Below are positions 1 through 6,807 of a DNA stretch of 34,004 bases, in pieces. Each line of letters begins with the position of its first letter. Within the stretch, counting starts at the first letter, position 1. The stretch comes from a virus. Location: positions 1-34,004 of IMG/VR virus record IMGVR_UViG_3300010430_006947; one strand, given 5' to 3'. Made by a program: the position numbers and the translations under genes. Below the pieces are notes generated by a model, which saw nothing but the letters and a program-made list of their open reading frames with translations, was not told where the DNA came from and did not search any database.

Positions 1-363
1 TTAATTACCTTTCGAGCTAATTTGTTCAAGAGTTGCAGTTAATGAGCGAACCATGGCTTTATACTCTGCTAGCTCCGTAGATAGTGACTTTACTAGATCA
101 CCTTTGCAGCTATCTTTACCTGCTAAATTTACGTTTTCAGCATGGAAGTTCATGATATTGAACGAACCATCTAACATTGCATGACCTTCACCAACTAAAA
201 GCCATCTAATCGACATATTCTTATAGGTTTTAGCGAGTGTAACCAATTCACTAATTGTCAATTCTGTATTCAAATCAATATTTGTTTTGCTACAAAAATC
301 TCTCTCCGTTTCGCCAGTCATTTCAATAAATTGAAAGAGGCGCTCTTGTATCTCTCTCTCCAT
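1..363 (-). CDS. CI-like regulator with a shortened helix-turn-helix
   Basis: A 120-aa protein. The motif SIRWLLVGEGHAM (about residues 36-48) is the hallmark that follows the HTH in phage CI/XRE repressors (usually 'WLLTGEGEM'). The region before it (FCSKTNIDLNTELTIS) is several residues shorter than in a normal HTH, and the recognition-helix segment seems to be missing. The C-terminal 30 residues are heptad-like and may form a coiled coil. There is no S24 peptidase domain. The ATG at 363 is preferred; the open frame extends to a TTG at 402, which adds 13 unlikely residues. It lies downstream of, and is probably co-transcribed with, the fuller repressor at 420-872. It might be a second repressor, or a partner that modulates the first by heterodimerisation (inference). 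Confidence 0.6.
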   Translation of the reverse strand: MEREIQERLFQFIEMTGETERDFCSKTNIDLNTELTISELVTLAKTYKNMSIRWLLVGEGHAMLDGSFNIMNFHAENVNLAGKDSCKGDLVKSLSTELAEYKAMVRSLTATLEQISSKGN

Positions 364-419
364 ATCTTTGCATTTTAGAATACAACAGAAGACATACCCC
401 AATTGTTCATCTTAGGTAG

Positions 420-872
420 TTATTTTTTCAGAAGTGAAGTAAGAAGTTCAACTTGTCCTTCTAGTTTTATCACCTTGATGTGTAGTTCTTTATTTTCCTT
501 TTTCAGCTTCTTATTTTCAGCTTTAAGGTTGTTGTATTCAGGTGATGATTCAGAAACGACGGTGTATTTACCCACCTTACCTTTACCAATGTTTACTTTA
601 GCCATACTGTTGTCTATAACCGTTTGTCCAGACATGTTTCCAGCATTTACATCTGCAATGTTTTGTGTCCCGGCTCCGGTTAATATCCAATCCTTACTTA
701 GGTGTTCACATTTTGAAAACACTAAATCGTAGTCGATAGTTCCACGTCTTTTCCAATTGGAAAGCGTAGACTTACTAACCTCTAAAAACCTTGATAATTC
801 GACATCTGAGTCAATTTCCAACGCTTCTTTTAGGCGACTAAGTATTCCTTCTATTTCTAGGTTAGTTTTCAA
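420..872 (-). CDS. CI-like phage repressor (HTH plus C-terminal coiled coil)
   Basis: A 150-aa probable lysogeny repressor. Residues 8-65 carry a complete CI-type HTH (LSRFLEVSKSTLSNWKRRG) followed by DWILTGAGT, the usual end of the CI repressor domain (Phage_CI_repr-like). The middle part is Gly/Asn rich. Residues 110-148 are charged heptads (LKAENKKLKKENKELHIKV), a likely coiled coil for dimerisation in place of an S24 autoprotease domain, so induction would not use classical self-cleavage. The frame starts with TTG at 872 and no in-frame ATG lies nearby. A 17-bp operator-like palindrome (865-881) covers this start, suggesting autoregulation. It is divergent from the early operon, as c is from ner in Mu. 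Confidence 0.8.
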   Translation of the reverse strand: MKTNLEIEGILSRLKEALEIDSDVELSRFLEVSKSTLSNWKRRGTIDYDLVFSKCEHLSKDWILTGAGTQNIADVNAGNMSGQTVIDNSMAKVNIGKGKVGKYTVVSESSPEYNNLKAENKKLKKENKELHIKVIKLEGQVELLTSLLKK

Positions 873-881
873 ATGGTAAAC
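865..881. promoter_or_regulatory. Operator-like palindrome, family B (GTTTTC-N5-GTAAAC)
   Basis: GTTTTC AAATG GTAAAC spans the TTG start codon of the repressor. It shares the 6-5-6 layout with sites at 906-922, 16118-16134 and 27305-27321, and has the same single deviation as the last of these. It would suit autoregulation of the repressor (inference). Confidence 0.5.
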
Positions 882-899
882 GATTTCTTGGTAAAATGC

Positions 900-930
900 T
901 TGATAGTTTACGAATTGTAAACTATATTTG
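900..930 (+). promoter_or_regulatory. Early promoter of Bacteroidetes type
   Basis: TTG at 900-902 and TATATTTG at 923-930 are separated by 20 nt, an exact fit to the Bacteroidetes -33 (TTG) and -7 (TAnnTTTG) consensus. It points toward the Ner-like gene, whose ATG is at 961. The palindrome at 903-925 fills the spacer, so a bound repressor would block polymerase. Confidence 0.7.
903..925. promoter_or_regulatory. Early operator, perfect inverted repeat (family B)
   Basis: ATAGTTTAC GAATT GTAAACTAT is a perfect inverted repeat with 9-bp arms around a 5-bp centre. It lies between the -33 and -7 elements of the early promoter, overlapping the -7. The 17-bp core GTTTAC-N5-GTAAAC (906-922) recurs elsewhere in the window. 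It is the best candidate for the main repressor or Ner-like operator. Confidence 0.7.
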
Positions 931-960
931 TCGTGTATTCATTACAAAACTATCTTAAAA

Positions 961-1182
961 ATGGATAAAGAACAAATAATTAATCAAGAAGCTTACGAAC
1001 TAGGTAAGCAAATCTCAGGCTCCGACAGGGTACTTATTCAATCCAAATTAGATGTGAAAGAAAGCACTGTAAACGTAGTATTGTCTGGTAAAAGACGTGC
1101 AATACGAGGGAAAGCTTTAGAGGTGATCGAAATGGCTAAAAAAATAGCTGAAATAAATAATGTAAAAGCTAAACTTTTTTAG
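961..1182 (+). CDS. ner: Ner/Cro-like small DNA-binding protein
   Basis: A 73-aa basic helical protein (MDKEQIINQEAYELG...), first gene of the rightward early operon and divergent from the repressor, exactly where Mu encodes Ner. Residues 20-50 (VLIQSKLDVKESTVNVVLSGKRRAIRG) read as an HTH, with 'KESTVNVVLSGKR' as the probable recognition helix and wing. The ATG at 961 is chosen; an upstream TTG at 928 lies inside the promoter. The next gene starts 3 nt after the stop. By analogy with Mu it would turn down early and repressor transcription. The role is inferred mainly from position, and sequence similarity to Ner itself was not tested. Confidence 0.6.
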   Translation: MDKEQIINQEAYELGKQISGSDRVLIQSKLDVKESTVNVVLSGKRRAIRGKALEVIEMAKKIAEINNVKAKLF

Positions 1183-1185
1183 TCA

Positions 1186-3234
1186 ATGCCTACCTATCAC
1201 AACAACATACTATGCACTACACGCGATGAGCTTACAGCTTGCGGAATCTCCGCAAGCTACGTAAATCGTGCACTTGCAGGACAACGCAAGGGTGAAGTAT
1301 ATTGTTGGGAACATCACAAAGAAGGCAAACAAGTGTACATACACTACCACTCTCTTAAAGAAAAGTATCAAATTTTAATCAAAGCCGTTCATTGTAACAA
1401 CCTCGAACCAGAGGTTTACCTGAAGCAACAACAACAGGAAAAGGCAACTGCGGTATTTGAAAACCTTGCTGATCAGGTTTCTCTATTAGTTTCTTCCAAT
1501 CCTGAAGAGATTAAATACCTTACCGAAACAAAGCTTTACACGCCTACAGAAGTACATCAATTGGCACGTGCTGCCGGTTGGCTTCGTTTGATTAATGAAT
1601 ACGACGTTAAAAAGGCTCGTAAACTTGGTTTTAAATCTGTGAACGACTTTAGAGCGGAGGTGTTTAAACGCTGTTTAAACGAGCAGACCGCTAATCCTGC
1701 CCTTATTCGATTTAAAAAGACTCTGATTACCAATGTTCGAACGCTTGTTAAAAATGCAGTAGAGTACAAAAATAACGGTATAACATGCCTAATTCATAAA
1801 GGAGTAGGTAATGTAAACCGTGAGAAAACAGATACTGTAATGCACGCTAAACTGGTTAAACTTGCAAGTGAGCCAGTAAAATACTCTTGGGAAGATGTTG
1901 CATTGATGTACAACGATTGGGCAATATCTAATTCCAAACCACAAATTACTGTATCAACAGTTAAATCCTATTTAAACACTCCTAAAGTTAAAAAGGTGTG
2001 GTTTTACCAACGTCACGGCAAACATGCTGCTGATAACGAGATACAATCTCTTATCAATCGTAAAACGCCAAGTTTCCCGGATGCATTGTGGTCTATCGAT
2101 GGTACAAGCATGCAGCTTTACTATGTCGATAATGATGGTAAAATTAAGTCTGACCTATATGTATATTTCGTTACCGATGCTTGCACAAGTGCAATTATAG
2201 GAGTATCAGTAGCATTTGCCGAGACTTCGGGAATGGTTACCGAAGCTTTACGCAATGCCGTTGATACATACAAATACAAGCCTTATCAACTGCAATACGA
2301 TAACAGTTCTGCCAACGTATCAGTTGCCGTTAAAAATCTAATGACCAACATGAGCCGTGTGCATTTTCCTGCTGAACCATACAAAGGACGTTCAAAATAT
2401 GTTGAAAGCATTATTGGACACTTCCAGCAACGTACATTACGTCACTACTCAAATTTTAAAGGCGGTAACATTAATGTTAAAAGCTTAAACTCTCAAGCCA
2501 ACCCCGAACTATTGGCATGGCTCCGGAAGAATCCGGAATCATTACCTGATCGTAATGGTGTTATTGAAATGTTACACGATGCAGTGGCAAAATGGAATGC
2601 TCGTGGTGAAAAGCGCGATAGTTACGGTCGTTTTGTAGGAGCAAGTAAAATTGATCGCTACACTACTATTCAGCACGAACAGCGTGCAGAGTTGAATTAT
2701 TTCGACCGCATGAGCATGTTTATGGTTGAGCAGCGAGTGCCTTACACTTATGGCACTAATGGTATTGTTGTAGATGTGAAAGGCTACGATCATCATTTCA
2801 TAGTGCCTGACGGCGATAATGTTGGTGACTTCATGTTTGCTAACGATAACCTGGGCTTAAAATTCAAGATCAAAATAGACCGTGATAATCCGGGCATGAT
2901 AGCACTATATCGTGACGGTGTGTTTATCGACTTTGCATACAACAAAGAACGCTATGCCGCTTGTGTGGTAGATTCTAAGCCGGGCGAAACTGCTAAGCGA
3001 GTTAGATTCAAAGAAAAGCAAGTTGAATGGGGCGAAGAATACTCCAGACGAGAACTTGAAAAGCAAATGGCTGAACTAGGCGAACTACAAGCAACCGGAA
3101 CTGAAGGTTTTGGGTGGTTCGATACCTCTAAATACAATAACAACATTCGTGAGGCAGCATTAGAAGATGCTCAGAATGGTATGGGTGACGGATTAACGGA
3201 TAAACAGCGCAGGATTTTGAAAATCGGAAAATAA
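1186..3234 (+). CDS. Mu-type DDE transposase (MuA-like)
   Basis: A 682-aa protein (Mu A is 663 aa) that would cut and join the phage ends during integration and replicative transposition. The N-terminus (residues 8-60: TRDELTACGISASYVNRAL...) resembles the small DNA-binding domain of MuA-type proteins. The catalytic core of the RNase H fold is visible: D305 in LWSIDGTSMQ, D372 in LQYDNSSAN and E407 in KYVESIIGHFQQR. The spacing of 67 and 35 residues is close to that of MuA. A Mu-type beta-barrel region and a basic C-terminus that could contact the ATPase follow. It lies directly behind the Ner-like gene and ahead of the MuB-like ATPase. A family A motif sits inside it at 1663-1679. Confidence 0.93.
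   Translation: MPTYHNNILCTTRDELTACGISASYVNRALAGQRKGEVYCWEHHKEGKQVYIHYHSLKEKYQILIKAVHCNNLEPEVYLKQQQQEKATAVFENLADQVSLLVSSNPEEIKYLTETKLYTPTEVHQLARAAGWLRLINEYDVKKARKLGFKSVNDFRAEVFKRCLNEQTANPALIRFKKTLITNVRTLVKNAVEYKNNGITCLIHKGVGNVNREKTDTVMHAKLVKLASEPVKYSWEDVALMYNDWAISNSKPQITVSTVKSYLNTPKVKKVWFYQRHGKHAADNEIQSLINRKTPSFPDALWSIDGTSMQLYYVDNDGKIKSDLYVYFVTDACTSAIIGVSVAFAETSGMVTEALRNAVDTYKYKPYQLQYDNSSANVSVAVKNLMTNMSRVHFPAEPYKGRSKYVESIIGHFQQRTLRHYSNFKGGNINVKSLNSQANPELLAWLRKNPESLPDRNGVIEMLHDAVAKWNARGEKRDSYGRFVGASKIDRYTTIQHEQRAELNYFDRMSMFMVEQRVPYTYGTNGIVVDVKGYDHHFIVPDGDNVGDFMFANDNLGLKFKIKIDRDNPGMIALYRDGVFIDFAYNKERYAACVVDSKPGETAKRVRFKEKQVEWGEEYSRRELEKQMAELGELQATGTEGFGWFDTSKYNNNIREAALEDAQNGMGDGLTDKQRRILKIGK
1663..1679 (+). 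promoter_or_regulatory. Family A 17-bp motif inside the transposase gene
   Basis: TTTAAACGCTGTTTAAA fits the symmetric consensus TTTAAAYRNYRTTTAAA. This copy lies within coding sequence (codons read F-K-R-C-L-N) and deviates from the usual A at centre position 2. One of eight exact matches in the window. Confidence 0.4.
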
Positions 3235-3238
3235 AAAA

Positions 3239-3266
3239 GGCGCACAGCTAACCACAGCTATGCGCC
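3239..3266 (+). other. RNA hairpin between transposase and ATPase genes
   Basis: GGCGCACAGCT (3239-3249) pairs with AGCTATGCGCC (3256-3266) with one C/A mismatch and a 6-nt loop. No U tract follows, so it is not a standard terminator. It may be a processing, stability or attenuation element that sets the ratio of transposase to ATPase (inference). Confidence 0.5.
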
Positions 3267-3283
3267 ATTACCACTATCAATAA

Positions 3284-3300
3284 TAGTAATAACAATCAAA
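3284..3300 (+). repeat. 17-nt leader repeat, copy 1
   Basis: TAGTAATAACAATCAAA occurs here, 8 nt before the ATG of the MuB-like gene, and again at 6791-6807 running into the ATG of the RecA-fold ATPase. Both copies follow a CCACT a few bases upstream. It may be a shared translation-initiation leader for two ATPase genes. Confidence 0.45.
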
Positions 3301-3308
3301 GCAAAAGT

Positions 3309-4244
3309 ATGAAAAAGTACAGCTTAGAACAAAAAAAAGACCTACGTAATAAAATTATTACGTTACAAGAAGCTTCAGGACTGTCAGGTAACAACTTTGC
3401 AACACAGCGTCTTGGATTCTCTAACGGCTCTAAATTTAGCCATATCCGTAACAATTGGGACAGAAACGGAATGGTTGGGAACGACACTTGGGAAGCCGTA
3501 GAAAAGTACATCGAGAAAAACGAAGGTTACAAAGGTGTAGCTACTGCCAATCTTCAAAAAGTGTGGCAAACATGTGAGCGTGCTTATGCTCTTAAAAAGC
3601 CTATGGCTGTTGTTGGTGAAGGTGGTATGGGGAAAACCTTTGCCGTTGAGAAATACAAAGAATACATCGAGGCACAGCAACGCTTTCAGGTGGTTCATTT
3701 CGATGCTTCTGAAACTAAAACCACTAAACAATTTCTTGTTGGCTTACTAGAATCTTTGGATATCTATAAGCCCGGAACCATTGCCGCTCAGCTTCGCATG
3801 CTTCGCGAATATGTAATTAAAAAGGACATGCTTTTAATTATTGATGAAGTAAGCAGCCTGAAGAATCACCACGTGGTAATTATTAAAGATGTTATGACCG
3901 CTCTTAAAGACAAATGCGGCATCGTATTTACTGGCACTCCTTACTTTATCAATAACCTAAACAAAGGCGCAATTAAAGACCGCCATTTGTTCTCTGAAAC
4001 ACGCGACCGTTTATTCATGCTACCTGAGCAACTGGAGAAGCCAACATCAGCTGAAGCCTTGGAAATATTCAAAGCTAACGGTGTAACCGATCCTGAAGTA
4101 CTTGAAATTGTTATGGGTAAAAAGCCTGAATTCAAAATGCACTCTTGGTTGGCAAAACAAAGCTACCGTGGTATTAAAGACTGTTTGGATATGCTTGCCA
4201 TGTCTGAAATGCCAGCTATCGATTTTAACAATATCCAATTGTAA
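3309..4244 (+). CDS. MuB-like AAA+ ATPase, transposition target selector
   Basis: A 311-aa protein (Mu B is 312 aa). Residues 1-70 form an N-terminal HTH-like region. Walker A is GEGGMGKT (103-110), Walker B is LLIIDE (175-180), and IVFTGTP (205-211) is a sensor-1 segment as in the AAA_22 (MuB/TniB/IstB-like) group. By family, it binds target DNA with ATP, recruits the transposase and stimulates strand transfer. It follows the transposase with a 74-nt gap that holds a hairpin and a repeated leader, so its translation may be set separately. The family is firm; the exact role is assumed from Mu. Confidence 0.9.
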   Translation: MKKYSLEQKKDLRNKIITLQEASGLSGNNFATQRLGFSNGSKFSHIRNNWDRNGMVGNDTWEAVEKYIEKNEGYKGVATANLQKVWQTCERAYALKKPMAVVGEGGMGKTFAVEKYKEYIEAQQRFQVVHFDASETKTTKQFLVGLLESLDIYKPGTIAAQLRMLREYVIKKDMLLIIDEVSSLKNHHVVIIKDVMTALKDKCGIVFTGTPYFINNLNKGAIKDRHLFSETRDRLFMLPEQLEKPTSAEALEIFKANGVTDPEVLEIVMGKKPEFKMHSWLAKQSYRGIKDCLDMLAMSEMPAIDFNNIQL

Positions 4245-4249
4245 TTGAT

Positions 4250-4429
4250 ATGAAAAGATTTGCAAAAGGCTACAGCAAAAGCATAACTGCAGTTTGCGAA
4301 GACTGCAAAGGTATGAAAGAAACATGCAAAACCTGTGAAGGAAGTGGCATGGTTAAAGTAAGAAAACAGGTATTCACAAGCGTTACAATTAAGCCATTTA
4401 AGGCAATACAAATAGAAGTTCAATCTTAA
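4250..4429 (+). CDS. Small Cys-rich protein with DnaJ-like zinc repeats
   Basis: A 59-aa protein that starts 5 nt after the ATPase stop and ends 11 nt before the DUF3164-like gene. It has two CxxC pairs, C16-x2-C19 and C26-x2-C29, in the setting CEDCKG...CKTCEGSGMV. This strongly resembles two repeats of the DnaJ central zinc-finger (CxxCxGxG). The C-terminal half is basic and then beta-like. A single zinc ion could be bound. No function is known to me. Its tight packing within the early operon and the clean frame support it as real. Confidence 0.7.
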   Translation: MKRFAKGYSKSITAVCEDCKGMKETCKTCEGSGMVKVRKQVFTSVTIKPFKAIQIEVQS

Positions 4430-4440
4430 ATATTTTAATA

Positions 4441-5094
4441 ATGGAAAACACAATTATGACAGCCGAACAAAGGCAACAATTAGAAGAGTTAAAGAAGCTT
4501 GAATCTAAGGAAAAAGAGCAAACCAAAGAAGAGCGCGAAACGCTTAAAACTATGACCGACGAAACGGTTAAGGATGCTTTTGGTGTATTGCTTGGATTAA
4601 GTAAAAGCATTACTGAAGCCAAAGGTGTGGTGTATGGCATGTTTGCCGACATTATTGAGCTGAAAAAAGAGGTGTACAAAACCAGCGATGAGCAGTTCTC
4701 TCACACTTTTACAACCAGAGATAGCAAGCTTCGAATTATTGTAGGCTTTCATGTGGTTGATAGTTTCGACGATAGCCACACAGCCGGGGTTGATGGTGTT
4801 AACGAATACCTTAATGGTATGGGAACTGACAAGGACAGCAAATGGTTGGTGAAAACTATTAAGAAGTACATTTCTCGCAATACCAAAGGCGAACTAAATG
4901 CCAAAAAGGTAATGGAGCTAATGCAACTGGCTAACGAGCGTGGCGATCAAAAGCTAATTGATAAGGTGCAGATTATTGTTGATGCTTACACACCTATTAA
5001 GACTAAGCTTTTCATTATGGCAAAGCATCGCGACGAGAAGCAAAACGAGTGGAAAACCTTACCGCTTAGTATTACTGAAGCTAATATGGATTAA
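4441..5094 (+). CDS. DUF3164-family early phage protein
   Basis: A 217-aa protein. The N-terminal 45 residues are highly charged and helical (EQRQQLEELKKLESKEKEQTKEERE). The C-terminal part contains NTKGELNAKKVMELMQLANERGDQKLIDKVQIIVDA followed by a K/R-rich strand ending in TLPLSI. This layout recalls DUF3164 proteins found in the early region of Mu-like phages behind the transposase and ATPase genes. The function of that family is unknown to me. Position and architecture support the family call; no search was run. Confidence 0.6.
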   Translation: MENTIMTAEQRQQLEELKKLESKEKEQTKEERETLKTMTDETVKDAFGVLLGLSKSITEAKGVVYGMFADIIELKKEVYKTSDEQFSHTFTTRDSKLRIIVGFHVVDSFDDSHTAGVDGVNEYLNGMGTDKDSKWLVKTIKKYISRNTKGELNAKKVMELMQLANERGDQKLIDKVQIIVDAYTPIKTKLFIMAKHRDEKQNEWKTLPLSITEANMD

Positions 5095-5102
5095 TCAACA
5101 CT

Positions 5103-5124
5103 GGCGCGCGATTCTTCGCGTGCC
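5103..5124 (+). other. GC-rich RNA hairpin in early operon
   Basis: GGCGCGCGA (5103-5111) pairs with TCGCGTGCC (5116-5124) through 9 bp including one G-U, closing a TTCT tetraloop. It stands out in an AT-rich 45-nt gap and has no U tract, so it is more likely a processing or stability element than a terminator. Confidence 0.55.
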
Positions 5125-5139
5125 ACTAAAACTATCCCT

Positions 5140-5343
5140 ATGAAAACAAAAGAAGACATTACAAGAACAGTAAGATCATTTATTTCTGATTTAAGAACCG
5201 CAATAGAACAAAACAACACTAAGAGCATCGTTCAGCTTGTGGGTGATGTTGAAAACAATCCATCAATTGATTTACGTGCTCTTGATGACGACTTGTTTAA
5301 TCAGTGGGACACAATCACCAGAGAAGCTTATAACCTTATCTAA
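5140..5343 (+). CDS. Hypothetical early protein
   Basis: A 67-aa acidic, mostly helical protein (MKTKEDITRTVRSFISDL...). It begins 16 nt after a GC-rich hairpin and 10 nt before the next gene. There is no motif, membrane segment or Cys cluster. The unbroken tiling of the early operon supports it as coding. No function is recognised. Confidence 0.55.
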   Translation: MKTKEDITRTVRSFISDLRTAIEQNNTKSIVQLVGDVENNPSIDLRALDDDLFNQWDTITREAYNLI

Positions 5344-5353
5344 AATCAATAGA

Positions 5354-5602
5354 ATGGATAGAACATATATAGTTAAAGCTCGTGTTAAAATATCAAGCGA
5401 TCAGCCTCACGAAAACTACAAGCCACTTCCATTAACAGGCTTGTTTCTTCCGAAAGGAAAGAGAAAACGACATGCTGATATTTCAAAACAATGCAAGGAG
5501 CATATCATTTCTAACCTGAAGAAACAAAGCCCGGAACTGTCATTTGAAGTTACCAGCATTAAAATTGACTCTTACCCTTGTGACTTTATTCTAAAAGAAT
5601 AG
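5354..5602 (+). CDS. Hypothetical early protein
   Basis: An 82-aa basic protein beginning MDRTYIVKARVKIS. The open frame extends upstream into the previous gene, but the ATG at 5354, just after that gene's stop, is the sensible start. Alternating hydrophobic residues at both ends (TYIVKARVKI and LSFEVTSIKIDS) suggest beta strands flanking a basic loop, LPKGKRKRHA (residues 32-41). No family is recognised. Confidence 0.55.
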   Translation: MDRTYIVKARVKISSDQPHENYKPLPLTGLFLPKGKRKRHADISKQCKEHIISNLKKQSPELSFEVTSIKIDSYPCDFILKE

Positions 5603-5621
5603 TCGCTCCTGAACGGTTCAA

Positions 5622-5640
5622 GGGTGGTTCGATTCCACCC
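5622..5640 (+). other. tRNA T-arm-like stem-loop (fragment, no full tRNA)
   Basis: GGGTGG TTCGATT CCACCC forms a 6-bp stem with a 7-nt loop. GGTTCGATTCC (5626-5636, in the stem and loop) matches the tRNA T-arm box. I could not find a matching acceptor, D arm or anticodon arm upstream. It could be a tRNA remnant or an RNA element; it lies between two early genes. Confidence 0.4.
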
Positions 5641-5667
5641 ATAGGAACAACCTTAAAATTCTAACTA

Positions 5668-5684
5668 TTTAAACACTGTTTAAA
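5668..5684 (+). promoter_or_regulatory. Family A 17-bp motif upstream of a start codon
   Basis: TTTAAACACTGTTTAAA is a perfect odd palindrome, and one base separates it from the ATG at 5686. It matches the consensus TTTAAAYRNYRTTTAAA seen eight times. A bound protein here would hide the start region in DNA and could set a transcript boundary in the early operon. Confidence 0.55.
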
Positions 5685-5685
5685 C

Positions 5686-6009
5686 ATGGCTAACATCAAC
5701 TATGAATATGCTACTCAGCTCGAACAGAATGAGCAAAAGTGGGACTTCAGAAAACAAAAGCTTCAGGACGTTGTGGTGTTTTTTACTTGCAACACCTTTC
5801 TCCAGCTTGCCGCTTTCCACATTCAGGAAGAAGCTTACGAACTTCTTTCATTTATCGATAAAGGTGAGCGTAGCGATTATTTCGCCTCCCAAATAGACAG
5901 TTACATGGAGAATTTCGAACAGTTTAAAACAACATTCGAAAGATCTTGCATTGCAGAGGCCTTGGAAAAGTTTGCAAACAAAGTAAGTAATCAACTTAAA
6001 GTTAAATAA
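5686..6009 (+). CDS. Hypothetical early protein behind a family A motif
   Basis: A 107-aa acidic and aromatic-rich, probably all-helical protein (MANINYEYATQLEQNEQKWDFRKQKL...). There is no signal peptide or known motif. The ATG at 5686 directly follows the palindromic 17-bp motif, suggesting separate control from the genes upstream. It ends 1 nt before the next start. No function is recognised. Confidence 0.55.
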   Translation: MANINYEYATQLEQNEQKWDFRKQKLQDVVVFFTCNTFLQLAAFHIQEEAYELLSFIDKGERSDYFASQIDSYMENFEQFKTTFERSCIAEALEKFANKVSNQLKVK

Positions 6010-6010
6010 T

Positions 6011-6496
6011 ATGGAAGCAATAAAGCAAAAAAGACAGTACTTCCACCAGCTTTTAATTCGCCTTGGTGAAGTACGCCACAAATCGATAATTGTTGAATCC
6101 GAGTTTGGTGTTTCATCAACAAGCGATTTGAAAGAAAAACAAGTTGATCAACTGATAAGATCAGCCGAAAGCCGTTTAAATCGCCAAAGCAGCCAGCTAA
6201 AGCAATCAAGATCGAAAGAACAAAAGCAGTTGAAAAATTGGCGTAACAAGTGTCTCCTGGTTCTTAACGAACGTGGCATAGTTGCAACCCCAAAAGATTG
6301 GAGTGCCGTTAATGAGGAATTATCGAAAAAGCAGTATCAGTGGGTAATGCCCGATAACGGAATTATCAACCGCAAAGGCTTGTTTGCTTTTCGCAGACTT
6401 GACGACCTAAAAGTACTGTTTAAACAGCTTTGCGCTATTCGCGATAACGAGAAGAAAGCAGCAGTTAAAATCAAAAAATTAACACTTCAAAATTAA
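6011..6496 (+). CDS. Possible GemA-like (DUF1018) early regulator
   Basis: A 161-aa basic protein. The N-terminal part (residues 8-55) with HKSIIVESEFGVSSTSDLKEKQVDQLI recalls the segment 'tG..S..dLs..EL..vl' of Mu GemA/gp16 proteins. The C-terminal part (ERGIVATPKDWSAVNEELS... RRLDDLKVLFKQLCAIRD) resembles the end of that family. In Mu, GemA modulates host gene expression and DNA supercoiling. The match is by eye and weak, so treat it as a hypothesis. It is translated from a start 2 nt after the previous stop. Confidence 0.4.
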   Translation: MEAIKQKRQYFHQLLIRLGEVRHKSIIVESEFGVSSTSDLKEKQVDQLIRSAESRLNRQSSQLKQSRSKEQKQLKNWRNKCLLVLNERGIVATPKDWSAVNEELSKKQYQWVMPDNGIINRKGLFAFRRLDDLKVLFKQLCAIRDNEKKAAVKIKKLTLQN

Positions 6497-6499
6497 GAT

Positions 6500-6778
6500 A
6501 TGATACTTCATTACAGTCTAACAGTATTTTTTACACAGCTAATATTTATTGGTTGTAGAACATGGAACGTACAGGCAGTGGCAAAGAACCACATTCCACA
6601 AGCTTTAATCAGTGGTGTATTCGTCAACCTTTCTTGGTTGGTAAGTATTGCCATTGGAGCGGTAAGCATGTTCGAAATAATTAACGATTTCAAACTTGAG
6701 TTTCTTCCGGTTGTAATTTGTTCAGTTGCTGGTGGAACCATAGGCAGCTACATCGCAATGCGATCAAAACGTAAGTAA
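6500..6778 (+). CDS. Small integral membrane protein
   Basis: A 92-aa protein with three hydrophobic segments, about residues 3-20, 33-57 and 67-87, and a basic C-terminal end (MRSKRK). A conserved-looking stretch, FFTQLIFIGCRTWNVQ, lies in the first third. It begins 4 nt after the preceding stop. The size and topology could suit a holin, but its early-operon position and the separate holin at 16646-17098 argue against that. A role in the host membrane or in superinfection control is possible but unproven. Confidence 0.6.
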   Translation: MILHYSLTVFFTQLIFIGCRTWNVQAVAKNHIPQALISGVFVNLSWLVSIAIGAVSMFEIINDFKLEFLPVVICSVAGGTIGSYIAMRSKRK

Positions 6779-6790
6779 TAAACCACTAAT

Positions 6791-6807
6791 TAGTAATAAC
6801 AATCAAA
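6791..6807 (+). repeat. 17-nt leader repeat, copy 2
   Basis: This is identical to 3284-3300 (TAGTAATAACAATCAAA); its last A is the first base of the ATG at 6807. It is located in front of an ATPase gene, as is copy 1. Confidence 0.45.

Noticed and set aside
1968-1984. A ninth family A motif (TTTAAACACTC then CTAAAG), and a similar half-site at 31544
   Set aside because: The second box matches TTTAAA poorly, so these may be chance single boxes in an AT-rich genome.
5530-5660. A complete tRNA gene ending near 5650
   Set aside because: Only the T arm can be drawn. No acceptor complement to the bases after it, no D arm and no anticodon arm were found upstream, where the sequence is coding.
6500-6778. 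Early membrane protein as the phage holin
   Set aside because: A better holin candidate overlaps the spanin-like gene and follows the endolysin at 16646-17098; early expression of a holin would be harmful.
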